44,971 bases of DNA from Alistipes sp. (lineage in GTDB: Bacteria; Bacteroidota; Bacteroidia; Bacteroidales; Rikenellaceae). Below the pieces are notes generated by a model. The model saw nothing but the letters and a program-made list of their open reading frames with translations, was not told where the DNA came from and did not search any database. Below are positions 26,129-34,882 of this stretch, piece after piece. Position 1 is the first letter of the stretch. Each line of letters starts with the position of its first letter. A program made the translations under genes and the position numbers. The stretch spans positions 1 through 44,971 of the forward strand of contig JAFVOR010000061.1 of NCBI GenBank assembly GCA_017505725.1. The letters run 5' to 3'.

Positions 26129-29068
26129 TTATTTTAGATTCTCAAGCGCGATAAGAAGGCCACTAGTTTCGTCGGTGATGTAATCCCACTCAGCAGTAAT
26201 CTGTGTGAGCTCCATCTTCTTCTGGCTATAGTATGTAGCACTTGCCTTATCGGTACAGAGTACAAGGTCGATATAGTCCTCCATTCCCATCGCTTTTACC
26301 TCGGCAATCATCGCCTTCAGTACTTCACTACCCTTGGTAGATTTCAACCCCAGGATAAAGGAGTGGAGATCAGACTTGAACTGCGGGAAGGTGATCGCCT
26401 TGAAGTTCTCGAATGCCTTGAGACGGTCGCCAGTGCTTACACTACCGATAGGATACCACTTCTTGTCTGCGCCATTGTTCTTGCTGCGCTCCTCCCAGAA
26501 GTAGTACTTACCCTTACGGTTAGCGATATACTTAGGATGGGTAACATCCTCCTTACGCAACTGCTTGATAGGGGTACCATCGCTCTCCTTCTCCATAATG
26601 TAGCACTGCTCGGCAACATCTACGTAGCCGAAGATTTGACCACATACCCAGTAGAACATAGCCTCGTTTGGAAGTTCCGGCTCGAGTTTGAAGTTCTGCT
26701 TGCGCATCTCCTCAAACAAGATCTTGTCGAAGTGAGGGTTGAACTCTGTAGAACCCGGCATCATCGAATCCTTAATTTGCTGCTCATATTCGTCGACAAC
26801 CATATCGTTTAAGGCTCCTATGCAATAAGGAATCACAGCATACTCAGCGCGGAAGATAAACATCTTCTGGCGGAGCTGCTCACAAGGATTTGGGTAGAAT
26901 TTGCAGCTTGCAGCTTGTGCTACATTGCGGGTAAATGCCCTATCGGTCTCAAGTCTGCACTGCTCGTTCTGGTCGCAGTAGAGTGAAACCATATACTCAC
27001 GCACGATTATGTCGGTTGGCTTTTTACCTCTACTATTCTCCTGACCACGATTATCAATTCGCAACAAGCTGCTCGACTTAGCCTCAATGTTGGTCTTGAG
27101 AATATCGTACTCCTTGTCGCTGAGGGTGTTGATAACATCAATCAGGCGCTTCTCGCGATAAGCCACCGCCTCAGGCAACATCGATACATAGCCATCGATA
27201 GCCGGCTTCAACTCCGTCTGAATATCCATCTCGAGCAGGGGCTTTGAAATGGTTGTCATAAAGCCAGCAAGACCGACCTCGTCCGGGTTGAACGGCATAT
27301 TTGTGCGTATATTGTAAGAGAGGTCGTACTCGAATGTAGATGCGCTCGTCTCGTGTATCTTCTCGGTAGCATTTTCGGTGTACGCCTTGCTCAAGTTGAC
27401 GAGCAGTTGGTCTATAGCTTCAATCTGCTGACCATAAACCTCCACCTTGGCAATCAAGGCTGTGAAGATATCGCGAGCAGCCTCACGACGCTTAATCTCG
27501 AGTGCCAACCTAAGAGCCGATTTAGCAGAAGATGAAACATTGTTCAAACGATCCTCCTTACCGCCTCCACGGAATACCTGAAATGCTTTGTGGCTATACT
27601 CGTCGTACTCCTTAAGGGCACCCTCTACAGCCTGAGTCTTAGAGTTGAGCTCCTGTGTGAGCTTTGTTGCCTCCTGTTCCATCTCTCGCTTGCAAATCTG
27701 CAAGTACGACTTCAGAGTTACGAGGAACTGCTTAGCATTACCAATGCCACACTCTGCGCTCATAATAGCATTCAACTTATCACCCAGGGCCTCAATCTTA
27801 CTCTCTTTAAGAGCCTCGATATCCTTCTCGGTAGGGAACTCCACAAGGGTGTTCATATACCTAGAAGTCTCGGTCTTGATATCATTGAAGGTGTCATCAA
27901 TAGTTATCTTCGGATTCTTGAGCTTACCCATACTCTCTGGCGAGTAGATCGAATCGATGAGGAGGTCGTGACCCTCGTTCTCGCGAACCTTCACCAAGTC
28001 CATCCAGTCGGTTACCACCTTCTCAATTCCGTTGCCCTCCAAGCGCATCTTGCGGATAAGCTCTATGGCTGCTTTCGAGCCATAGATATCTGCCAACAAG
28101 TCGCCCTTGTATACTATCTGGCAACCACCCAGGGCCTGCACCCAACCTTTTTTGTGGAGAATACCATAACTACCAAGTTGCCAACGAACATTGCTCTGAC
28201 CACCCTGAATAGCAGAACCCATATCACCGCTACTTGCAAAGAGGCAAGAACCTACAGCCTCGCAAAGAGAATTTATATCATTGATAGAGTATCCATTTGC
28301 GGTTTGGTTGTCAATTACAAAGAACTCGTTGAAAATAGGGCCTGTCAACTCACGTACAGCACCATTAATCTTAAACTCAATTGGATTTGTTGGTGTTGCC
28401 GACATTAAGTAGTCGAGGTCAACAATTGAAGAGTACGCATTCACTCGAACCTTTGGGGTTTGCACACCTAGAGGGTCCATAGCTCGGAATACTCCGTGAA
28501 GAACGCCATAACCAACGATATGAGCTCGCTTGCCATAGTTGCGGTGAACCATCTCGGCAATATTGATAAATGAACCTGCGCCGGTTCCACCCGCCAACGA
28601 CATCACAATGTGGATATCTATCTCCTCGCAAGGTACCGATTCACCCTTTTCATTTACATATGTGATACTTGAAACCTGCTGCCAGCAACGCTTCAAAGCT
28701 GGCTCAATAGAGCTCATTACGTACTCGGTGTAGAAGCGACCAGTGGTGCGCACCTGACTTGCTCCATCGGTGATTTTGTGAGATATAGTATCTGTATTAC
28801 CATCAAAAACCCAACGATAAGCGCCTTTTTTAGCGCGACTCTCATACTGTTCACGAGGACTACCGTTATAGTTAATCTGCACTGCATCATCACCCATTGG
28901 TGTTGGCAATTCTGGACTATCAATATCCGCAAGGTTGAAATCCATAGCCAAGAAGGCGATGTAGTTAGGGATATTCCCCTTACCGTGGATATCCTCATAC
29001 AGTTTTTTTGCTTGTGAGATGGCTCTGATACCAGTACCACCCAAACCGATGTAGATTGTTGGTCTCAT
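26129..29068 (-). CDS. Large tubulin/FtsZ-like GTPase
   Basis: The 979-residue protein has two nucleotide-binding loops of the tubulin/FtsZ superfamily: IGLGGTG near the N-terminus (7-13, start of the Rossmann fold) and SLAGGTGAGSF (157-167), equivalent to the tubulin signature GGGTGSG. This fits the Tubulin_2 group of bacterial tubulin-like proteins, which are much longer than FtsZ (about 400). The middle part (about 390-560) is rich in heptad-like helices. The C-terminal 350 residues are of unknown fold. There is no signal or membrane span. It lies between a lipoprotein with one span and a membrane-tethered C1 protease, with gaps of 49 and 6 bases, so a cytoplasmic GTP-dependent polymer or switch working at the membrane is likely. 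This is not cell-division FtsZ. Confidence 0.87.
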   Translation of the reverse strand: MRPTIYIGLGGTGIRAISQAKKLYEDIHGKGNIPNYIAFLAMDFNLADIDSPELPTPMGDDAVQINYNGSPREQYESRAKKGAYRWVFDGNTDTISHKITDGASQVRTTGRFYTEYVMSSIEPALKRCWQQVSSITYVNEKGESVPCEEIDIHIVMSLAGGTGAGSFINIAEMVHRNYGKRAHIVGYGVLHGVFRAMDPLGVQTPKVRVNAYSSIVDLDYLMSATPTNPIEFKINGAVRELTGPIFNEFFVIDNQTANGYSINDINSLCEAVGSCLFASSGDMGSAIQGGQSNVRWQLGSYGILHKKGWVQALGGCQIVYKGDLLADIYGSKAAIELIRKMRLEGNGIEKVVTDWMDLVKVRENEGHDLLIDSIYSPESMGKLKNPKITIDDTFNDIKTETSRYMNTLVEFPTEKDIEALKESKIEALGDKLNAIMSAECGIGNAKQFLVTLKSYLQICKREMEQEATKLTQELNSKTQAVEGALKEYDEYSHKAFQVFRGGGKEDRLNNVSSSAKSALRLALEIKRREAARDIFTALIAKVEVYGQQIEAIDQLLVNLSKAYTENATEKIHETSASTFEYDLSYNIRTNMPFNPDEVGLAGFMTTISKPLLEMDIQTELKPAIDGYVSMLPEAVAYREKRLIDVINTLSDKEYDILKTNIEAKSSSLLRIDNRGQENSRGKKPTDIIVREYMVSLYCDQNEQCRLETDRAFTRNVAQAASCKFYPNPCEQLRQKMFIFRAEYAVIPYCIGALNDMVVDEYEQQIKDSMMPGSTEFNPHFDKILFEEMRKQNFKLEPELPNEAMFYWVCGQIFGYVDVAEQCYIMEKESDGTPIKQLRKEDVTHPKYIANRKGKYYFWEERSKNNGADKKWYPIGSVSTGDRLKAFENFKAITFPQFKSDLHSFILGLKSTKGSEVLKAMIAEVKAMGMEDYIDLVLCTDKASATYYSQKKMELTQITAEWDYITDETSGLLIALENLK

Positions 29069-29117
29069 TTTGGATTACTAGTTTGAGTTAATAATATGTT
29101 ATTCTATTTGATACGTA

Positions 29118-29996
29118 TTACATTGTTTGAATGCCAATCTTTTGGTTGTCGTCGTTGTAGACATAGAATATCTCCTTGCGCTCTGGCATATCGAATGGCG
29201 AAGAGTCGACACTAAGGCGCGTGGAGACACGAATGCAACCTTTACGTGCCGGATGAATCGTTACATCCTGTGTGAAACACTCGTTGACAACGATTGCACT
29301 ACGCACCATAAAAATGGTGTGCAAGAAATTCTGCTTGCAAGGCTTGTTCGTAAGGATAATTTTGGTGCAATTCTTGCACGACACTCGAACCTCGTCTGTG
29401 CTACCTGGGTAGGTTATATATACATTCGCAAACTTCAAGTGCTTTCGGCTGATAAATACTATCCAAATAATGTACAATATTAAGAGCGCAATTAGACCTA
29501 TCATAGTCCACTTGTTTGCCGGATTCATAATATCGACCTTCTTGGCGATAACACCTTCGCCAAGTTTAATATATTCGATTCTATCAAGGCCACCCAACGA
29601 TACCTCCTTCAAGTAGTAGAGATGATTACCCTCGGCAACAGCATCGGTAAACTCGATACCCAACTCTACATCGCCCTCGTTACCCTTGACACGAAGAATG
29701 TTGTCTGCGCACACCGCACCATTTTTATAGACCACAATGCCTTCTGCCTCGACCATCTTCTCGGAAGGCAACTTCTCGTAGACCTTGAACTCGAAGGTGT
29801 TGTTGCTCAAATCTTGAGCATCCTCGTTAAGACAAAAGTTCAGGGTGCGAGTCATAACGACCGGCTCATATTTCTTGAGCAGAGAGCTGCGATAATACTT
29901 GGTTTTGCCCCAGTCCGCACCAGTAGACTTCTGCTGACAACCTACCAATGCAAAGGCCACTAAAGCCGATACAACTATGCTAATAATACGTCTCAT
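29118..29996 (-). CDS. Bitopic lipoprotein of the vWA-tubulin operon
   Basis: The 292-residue protein starts with a lipoprotein signal (Cys20 in ALVGC). A periplasmic beta-rich region of about 140 residues follows, then one clear membrane span (164-183, TMIGLIALLILYIIWIVFIS), a positive RKH flank and a cytosolic tail of about 110 residues containing a CKNC motif. Lipid anchor and span together make it an inner-membrane linker between periplasm and cytosol. I do not recognise either soluble domain. Its place between the exported vWA gene (8 bases upstream) and the tubulin-like gene suggests that it couples the two. Confidence 0.78.
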   Translation of the reverse strand: MRRIISIVVSALVAFALVGCQQKSTGADWGKTKYYRSSLLKKYEPVVMTRTLNFCLNEDAQDLSNNTFEFKVYEKLPSEKMVEAEGIVVYKNGAVCADNILRVKGNEGDVELGIEFTDAVAEGNHLYYLKEVSLGGLDRIEYIKLGEGVIAKKVDIMNPANKWTMIGLIALLILYIIWIVFISRKHLKFANVYITYPGSTDEVRVSCKNCTKIILTNKPCKQNFLHTIFMVRSAIVVNECFTQDVTIHPARKGCIRVSTRLSVDSSPFDMPERKEIFYVYNDDNQKIGIQTM

Positions 29997-30004
29997 ATCT
30001 CAAA

Positions 30005-31030
30005 TTAATCGATTAGTTCTACCTTCAAAACACGCTCCTTCTTGTTCTTGATAACAAGAGTAACCTCAGATGGAGTGAGCACAACTTTTACCTTCTCGCT
30101 ATTCTCGCTATATATCTTGCTGGCCTCCACAAGGTCCAATTGCAATTTGCAATATGTCTCCTCTTGCGGGAACTGATTCTTGAGTGTCTCGTAATCAAAC
30201 TGGAGTGCAAGGCATATGCTACCACCTACGATTGTCGCCTTCTCGTCGATACGCAGTGGACAACCTGGCTCACTCTTGATAGTCACCTCTACGCCATCAG
30301 GAATAGCTGTTTCGGAATTCTTTGCAAATGTTATCTTTAGACTCTTATCATTCTTAATATTGAGGTCTACTCTCTGCGAGGGGGTGAGATTGAGAGTTTC
30401 AATCTGATTTGTAAAACGATCTGTATCCGTAAAATCAACATTTGGAATAGGCTCAATAATAGGCCTCTTTGCGTTCTCTGTAGTCAAAACATAAACCATA
30501 AAGTCTGTGGCGTCGGAACTACGATTCCACTCTTTGATAGCATCCACAAGCGCCTCGGATCCGCCAGCCATATTCTGCACACCATCGGTAAGCACCACAA
30601 CTTTGTCATTTCTACTTTTGTCTTGATAGTTTTGTAGCGCATAGTAGATAGGACCCGCAATGTTTGTTCTGCTGTGTGTCAGCTTGAAGCACGCAGGACC
30701 GGTCTCCTTGATTTTGGCAATCACAGATCTCTTCGACTCAGGAGTTGCATCATCAGCGGTGATGATGTAGTCCCTGAGCACATCCTCCTGAAATGGAATA
30801 ACTACAATCCGAGTGCTAGGTATAGAGATTTTTTCTATATCTTTGATAAGATATTCCTCCACCTTGTCGTAGACATTAGGAGTCTTTACACCGATGACAG
30901 TACCCTCGCCAATCATCGATCGCGTCACATCCCACACATAGATATTGGTGTTTTGCGCCACTGCCAGGTGCGCAAACAATAGCGCACACAAAGTAAACAA
31001 AAGTTTAATTTTTCTCATCGCGGTATTCAT
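30005..31030 (-). CDS. Exported von Willebrand factor A (vWA) protein
   Basis: First gene of the four-gene operon. The 341-residue protein has a signal peptide ending LAVA-Q and a vWA fold with a metal-ion-dependent adhesion site: DVTRS (34-38, a DxTxS variant of DxSxS), Thr122 in SRTNIAGP and Asp149 in VVVLTDG. After about residue 210 there is a second beta-rich domain. vWA domains with an intact metal site bind protein partners. Its export puts the ligand in the periplasm. The first in-frame ATG (31030) is used; the ATG at 31018 gives a slightly shorter signal. A consensus promoter lies about 125 bases upstream. Confidence 0.87.
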   Translation of the reverse strand: MNTAMRKIKLLFTLCALLFAHLAVAQNTNIYVWDVTRSMIGEGTVIGVKTPNVYDKVEEYLIKDIEKISIPSTRIVVIPFQEDVLRDYIITADDATPESKRSVIAKIKETGPACFKLTHSRTNIAGPIYYALQNYQDKSRNDKVVVLTDGVQNMAGGSEALVDAIKEWNRSSDATDFMVYVLTTENAKRPIIEPIPNVDFTDTDRFTNQIETLNLTPSQRVDLNIKNDKSLKITFAKNSETAIPDGVEVTIKSEPGCPLRIDEKATIVGGSICLALQFDYETLKNQFPQEETYCKLQLDLVEASKIYSENSEKVKVVLTPSEVTLVIKNKKERVLKVELID

Positions 31031-31152
31031 TTATTATTAAGTCGGTTTTATAGACTCCCAAAGTCAACAAAATCACCTAGACCCTCTACCACTAAAGAAG
31101 AGGCAGCAGGATTTTTCCTATCATCAACCTCACAAAAGAGTGTATTTCTATG

Positions 31153-31184
31153 CAAAGATAAGAAAAAACTTTGGATTTTTCAAA
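31153..31184 (-). promoter_or_regulatory. Promoter of the vWA-tubulin-protease operon
   Basis: On the minus strand TTTG-N20-TATCTTTG matches the Bacteroidetes consensus exactly. The predicted start near 31146 leaves a leader of about 115 bases before the vWA ATG. It is the only promoter consensus found for the four genes. Confidence 0.8.
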
Positions 31185-31211
31185 TGAAAACATAAAAACT
31201 TAACCAAACAG

Positions 31212-31277
31212 CCCGTAAACCCCTAACTTCAAGGCACTTACACCCTAGTAACCAACCCGCACACCCCTCCACACCCC
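31212..31277 (-). other. C-tract cluster, potential G-quadruplex on the minus strand
   Basis: The plus strand shows six C-runs of three or four (31212-31214, 31220-31223, 31243-31245, 31256-31258, 31264-31267, 31274-31277) in an A/C-rich, G-poor stretch. On the minus strand the last four give G4-N6-G4-N5-G3-N10-G3, a loose quadruplex pattern. It lies between the two divergent promoters. No gene is seen in 31185-31370. Confidence 0.45.
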
Positions 31278-31370
31278 AACTCTCCGAGCTTCATCTCACG
31301 CGTTTGGAGACCCAACATTTACGGATTGATGTATGTTATTGATTATGTGGATGTTATATAGGAAAATTCA

Positions 31371-31382
31371 GGGGGGGGGGGG
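31371..31382 (+). repeat. G12 homopolymer upstream of the fimbrial promoter
   Basis: Twelve consecutive G residues lie 42 bases upstream of the fimbrial -7 element, at roughly -57 to -68 from the expected transcription start. It is the longest homopolymer seen in the window and lies in non-coding DNA. Such runs change length by slipped-strand mispairing. Confidence 0.9.
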
Positions 31383-31424
31383 TAAATTATTGACTAAATA
31401 TGCTGTTTTTGGGGAAAAAATTTG

Positions 31425-31432
31425 TAACTTTG
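31425..31432 (+). promoter_or_regulatory. -7 element of the fimbrial operon
   Basis: TAACTTTG matches TAnnTTTG and lies about 65 bases upstream of the first gene. At 19-21 bases upstream there is no TTTG, so the promoter may depend on an activator bound further up, close to the G12 run. Confidence 0.6.
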
Positions 31433-31496
31433 CAATTCGAAATTAGGAGCAAACAGAAGAGTAGAAAATCTTTGATTTTTCCGAACTTGTACAAAA

Positions 31497-32813
31497 GTGA
31501 GGTTAGTTAGAAATATATTCGTTTTTCTAATTCTCACCCTTATATCCATCGTAGTGGTTCGGGCGCAGAATACCGAGGCAAAAAACCTCGGTAGCTCTTT
31601 TGCGTCCGCACGCGTGAGCGAGCACGATCACGCCCTTGCACGCATTGCCGAGGCTGAAGCGCAGCTGAATCTGCAGAGTGTATCGGTGCTTTATGAGCAC
31701 GACAAGGCGTGGCCTCGCTGGTCATATAAGAACAACATCGTAGCCTACCGCAAGTTGGTAGCGATGGTCAAGCAGGTTGCCTCAAAAAAGGAGGGCAGCC
31801 ACACCATCGTCATCGAAGGCTCGGCATCCCCGATTGGTAGCGAGAAGTACAACCACGCCCTCGCTCTGCGTCGTGCAAATGTGTTGCGCAACATCATCGC
31901 CAAGATGGAGGGTGGCGACAAACTGACAATTCACACCACATCGGCAGGTGAGGATTGGAAGGCTTTTGAGTCGTACATAGAGGCGACCTATCAGGCCGAG
32001 AATCGCCGAGAGGTGCTCGCCATTCTTCGTATGAACGCATCGATTGTCCAGAAGGAGAGGTATATCCACGCCCTCGATGCGGGTAAGACCTGGCGATTGC
32101 TTACGACAAAGTTTATGGGCTCGGCACGAAATGCCACTGTGGTGCGCATTGTCGAGGAGAAGGCGTTGCTCGACGATCGCGCCTTCTGGTCAATGAAGCC
32201 CCTCGAACTTATTCCACCTCTGCGCTTCGAATACAAAACAAATACAGAGCCTGTCGAGCTGCGCAAGCCTGTTGTGGCAATACGCTCGAATCTGCTTGTT
32301 CCGGCACTCAACTTTGGTGTCGAGGTGCCTATAGGAAACAATTGGTCGGTGGGGGCCGACTACTACTACCCTTGGGTATGGCCAAAGAGAGACAACAAGA
32401 ACTGTTTCGAGTTGCTCGCCTGGGGTATCGAGGGCCGCTACTGGTTTGGCAAGGAGAGAACCGTATTTGACCGCCTTCAGGGCCATTCGATAGGTTTGTA
32501 CGGCTATATGGGCTACTACGACTTCGAGCGCAACTTCCACGGCCATCAGGGCGAGTTTGTGAATGTGGGCGTGGACTACACCTACGCAATGGCAGTAGGT
32601 AAGAAAAAGTCGGTACATTTCGAATTCTCCATCGGTCTGGGCTTTATCTACTCGCAAGCGCGACAATACTCCGTAATCGAGGCCAGTGGTCCGCTCATCA
32701 GCGACAAGATAACCAAGAGTATAGGCTTCTTCGGCCCTACCAAGGCGAATATCTCGCTCGTAGTGCCAATTTTCCAGAGAGTTAAACCAAACGACAAGGA
32801 GGTGCGACGATGA
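31497..32813 (+). CDS. OmpA-like plus DUF3575 outer-membrane protein
   Basis: The 438-residue protein starts at a GTG, the only suitable start before its signal peptide (ending VVRA-Q). Residues about 55-165 resemble an OmpA-type peptidoglycan-binding domain: VSVLYEHDKAWPRWSYKNN, then IEGSASPIGSEKYNHALALRRANVL. The C-terminal 170 residues (from KPVVAIRSNLLVPALNFGVEVPI onward, with NWSVGADYYYPW) match DUF3575, an outer-membrane barrel family common at the head of Bacteroidales fimbrial loci. It overlaps the next gene by 4 bases (ATGA). It is probably the outer-membrane anchor that fixes the fimbrial base to the wall. Confidence 0.85.
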   Translation: MRLVRNIFVFLILTLISIVVVRAQNTEAKNLGSSFASARVSEHDHALARIAEAEAQLNLQSVSVLYEHDKAWPRWSYKNNIVAYRKLVAMVKQVASKKEGSHTIVIEGSASPIGSEKYNHALALRRANVLRNIIAKMEGGDKLTIHTTSAGEDWKAFESYIEATYQAENRREVLAILRMNASIVQKERYIHALDAGKTWRLLTTKFMGSARNATVVRIVEEKALLDDRAFWSMKPLELIPPLRFEYKTNTEPVELRKPVVAIRSNLLVPALNFGVEVPIGNNWSVGADYYYPWVWPKRDNKNCFELLAWGIEGRYWFGKERTVFDRLQGHSIGLYGYMGYYDFERNFHGHQGEFVNVGVDYTYAMAVGKKKSVHFEFSIGLGFIYSQARQYSVIEASGPLISDKITKSIGFFGPTKANISLVVPIFQRVKPNDKEVRR

Positions 32814-33760
32814 GTAGAGTGCGTTACATACTGCTCGTCGTTGTGGCGGCTCTTATCTCGGTGGCGTGTCAGCGTCGTCCGATGGAGGATATGTACCTCA
32901 AGGTATATCTCGACCTCACCATCGAGGAGGAGATTGTAAACTACGACTATGTCGACCCGGGTTTGATGCGTGTGGCATTCTTCGATGCCGAAACGGGAGA
33001 GTATCTCAGCCACGACTTCGTATCGAGCAAGGGAGGATACATATTCGCACCGTATGGCGATGTCGATATGGTTGTCTACAACATCGAGGCGGGCGAGACG
33101 CGAGTGCGTAACTACTATGTATGGAGTGATGTAGAGGCCTACACCAATGAGATCAGCGAGCAGCAGCGTAGCCCATTCACGCGCTATCTGCAGTCGCGTG
33201 TCGAGACCCGACCTTCGTATGACAACATCCGAGTGACACCCGGACACCTCTTTGTGGCACGCGAGCGAAATATCCACATCCCTCAACATATCACCGAGGA
33301 TGTCTTTATCATCAAGACCACAGCACGCACCATAGTCGAGAGCTGGACCGTCGAGATCAATGGCATAACGGGTATGGAGTGGGTTGGAAGTGTCGCTATG
33401 ATACTCTCGGGTCAGGTAGGTTCGAACTTTTTGGCCACAAACACACGCTCAACCGACCCCTTGGCAATCTACTTCGATGTCATCAGCGCACAGCGTCGCA
33501 GTGCGTTTATATCCTCGCACTTCGAGACCTTCGGACGCGAAAAGACGAGTGGCGATGTGGCATTGTTGAGCATCCTCTTTACCGATATTGCCGGCCACCC
33601 GTATATGTACAACTTCGACGTGTCGGACCAGATGGAGGATAACCCTCGACAGCATATCGTGATAAACGGAGATATAGACATACCTAAGCCTGAGGTCGGA
33701 GGTGGCTTTGCCCCTACGGTCGACGATTGGAAGGAGTTTGAGTACGATATCGACATCTAA
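32810..33760 (+). CDS. DUF5119 lipoprotein of the fimbrial locus
   Basis: The 316-residue lipoprotein (Cys20 in LISVAC, followed by QRRPMEDMYLKVYLDL) shows a FimB/Mfa2-like beta-sandwich pattern: VDPGLMRVAFFDAETGEYLSHDFV, then GDVDMVVYNIEAGETRV. DUF5119 proteins are usually found beside DUF3575 barrels and fimbrillins. It has no Arg-type maturation site like those of the downstream fimbrillins, which fits a role as base or anchor subunit kept on the cell. Translational coupling to the upstream barrel is shown by the ATGA overlap. Confidence 0.83.
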   Translation: MSRVRYILLVVVAALISVACQRRPMEDMYLKVYLDLTIEEEIVNYDYVDPGLMRVAFFDAETGEYLSHDFVSSKGGYIFAPYGDVDMVVYNIEAGETRVRNYYVWSDVEAYTNEISEQQRSPFTRYLQSRVETRPSYDNIRVTPGHLFVARERNIHIPQHITEDVFIIKTTARTIVESWTVEINGITGMEWVGSVAMILSGQVGSNFLATNTRSTDPLAIYFDVISAQRRSAFISSHFETFGREKTSGDVALLSILFTDIAGHPYMYNFDVSDQMEDNPRQHIVINGDIDIPKPEVGGGFAPTVDDWKEFEYDIDI

Positions 33761-33916
33761 CGAGTGAAGAGAGATGCTAACAACCTAAAAACTTTGATTA
33801 ATACGAAACAGAGAAAGAGAACAGTTTAACAAACACATTTTTACACATTTACACATTTTTTAACAAACCTTTTTTAATTAACTTTTTTATTAACCATTTT
33901 TTAAAACATTTAAATT
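33761..33916 (+). other. A/T-rich leader of the major fimbrillin gene
   Basis: A 156-base gap, far larger than the other gaps upstream in this operon, is built of A/T-rich runs with repeated ACATTT and TTTTTTAA motifs. No exact TAnnTTTG element is seen. It may be a translation-enhancing or stabilising leader, or hold a promoter of another form, for the major subunit gene. Confidence 0.35.
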
Positions 33917-34867
33917 ATGAAAAAGATTTTCTTGTTTGCTGCAGCAGCGATGGTATCGTTGAGCAGTTGTGTTCAGACCTCGGAGATTTACACAGGTAAG
34001 TTGCAGGAGATGGGTTTCAAGTCGGCCGTAACTCGTGGTATCATTCAGACCAACGATGATATGACCTACCCAATCTCAGTTACTGCTGTATGGGATGACG
34101 CGCAGGACGGTAACTATTCAAGCTACTTCGAGAACGGCAAGTTCGTTTACGATGCAGGTACTGAGTTGTGGAAGGGTGAGCCTGCTCGCTACTGGCCAAC
34201 CAGCGGTGATATGCAGTTCATCGGCCTTTGCCCTTATCCGGCAAACTCGTCTATCACCCCTTCGTACAAGACTAACGGTGAGATCGAGAAGGTTGTTTGG
34301 GGTACTATCGACAACAACTTGATGGATCAGCACGATGTTGTCTTCTCGGACCTCCTCAGCGTTGAGGCTCCTCAGACTTCGGCTCAGCCATTGCTCTTCC
34401 ACCACGCTTACGCTCAGCTTAACGTAACCTTCAAGAAGACCGATTCGGCTGCTGCCGTTATCGTTAAGAATGTCTCTGTTAAGGATGTGAACTTGTCGGG
34501 TATCTTGACCGTAACCCCTGTAGTTGGTGCAAAGAGCGAGGCTACTTGGCAGGCTGGTTTGCCAATCTCTCGCTACTTCTTGCCAGAGACTACAACTGGT
34601 GTTGAGAATGGCACTTTGGATGCAACCCTCGAGGCTGCTACTCCATTTGCTCCACAGCCAGTTCTCGTAATCCCTGCTGCACAGACCAAGATCGTTATCG
34701 TCTACACTATCGATGGTCACGAGCACACTTACACTCACACTCTTTCGGGCAACTGGGAGATGGGTTACAAGTACACCTACAACTACACTATCAACGTGAA
34801 CGAGATTATCTTCGACTGCACAGTTGAGGATTGGATTCCAGTTGATGGCGGTAACATCACAATCTAA
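33917..34867 (+). CDS. Major fimbrillin (FimA/Mfa1-like)
   Basis: The 316-residue lipoprotein precursor has Cys18 in LSSC and an Arg40-Gly site in KSAVTRGIIQ, the pattern at which type V fimbrillins are trimmed by an Arg-specific protease before donor-strand polymerisation. Two beta-sandwich domains follow, with typical HAYAQLNVTFKK and PAAQTKIVIVYTIDG segments and a C-terminal VEDWIPVDGG. Codon use differs from every neighbour: GCT, GTT, ACT/ACC and AAG dominate, as in highly expressed genes. A long A/T-rich leader precedes it and a GC hairpin follows. Together these mark it as the shaft subunit, with the surrounding fimbrillins as minor ones. Confidence 0.86.
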   Translation: MKKIFLFAAAAMVSLSSCVQTSEIYTGKLQEMGFKSAVTRGIIQTNDDMTYPISVTAVWDDAQDGNYSSYFENGKFVYDAGTELWKGEPARYWPTSGDMQFIGLCPYPANSSITPSYKTNGEIEKVVWGTIDNNLMDQHDVVFSDLLSVEAPQTSAQPLLFHHAYAQLNVTFKKTDSAAAVIVKNVSVKDVNLSGILTVTPVVGAKSEATWQAGLPISRYFLPETTTGVENGTLDATLEAATPFAPQPVLVIPAAQTKIVIVYTIDGHEHTYTHTLSGNWEMGYKYTYNYTINVNEIIFDCTVEDWIPVDGGNITI

Positions 34868-34882
34868 TTGTTACAAAATTTA

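Noticed and set aside
26129-29068. Cell-division protein FtsZ
   Set aside because: Length (979 against about 400), lack of neighbouring division genes and divergent sequence outside the two nucleotide loops argue for a separate tubulin-like family.
31031-31496. Invertible promoter between the divergent operons
   Set aside because: No inverted repeat pair of useful length flanks either promoter. The G12 run is the better switch candidate.
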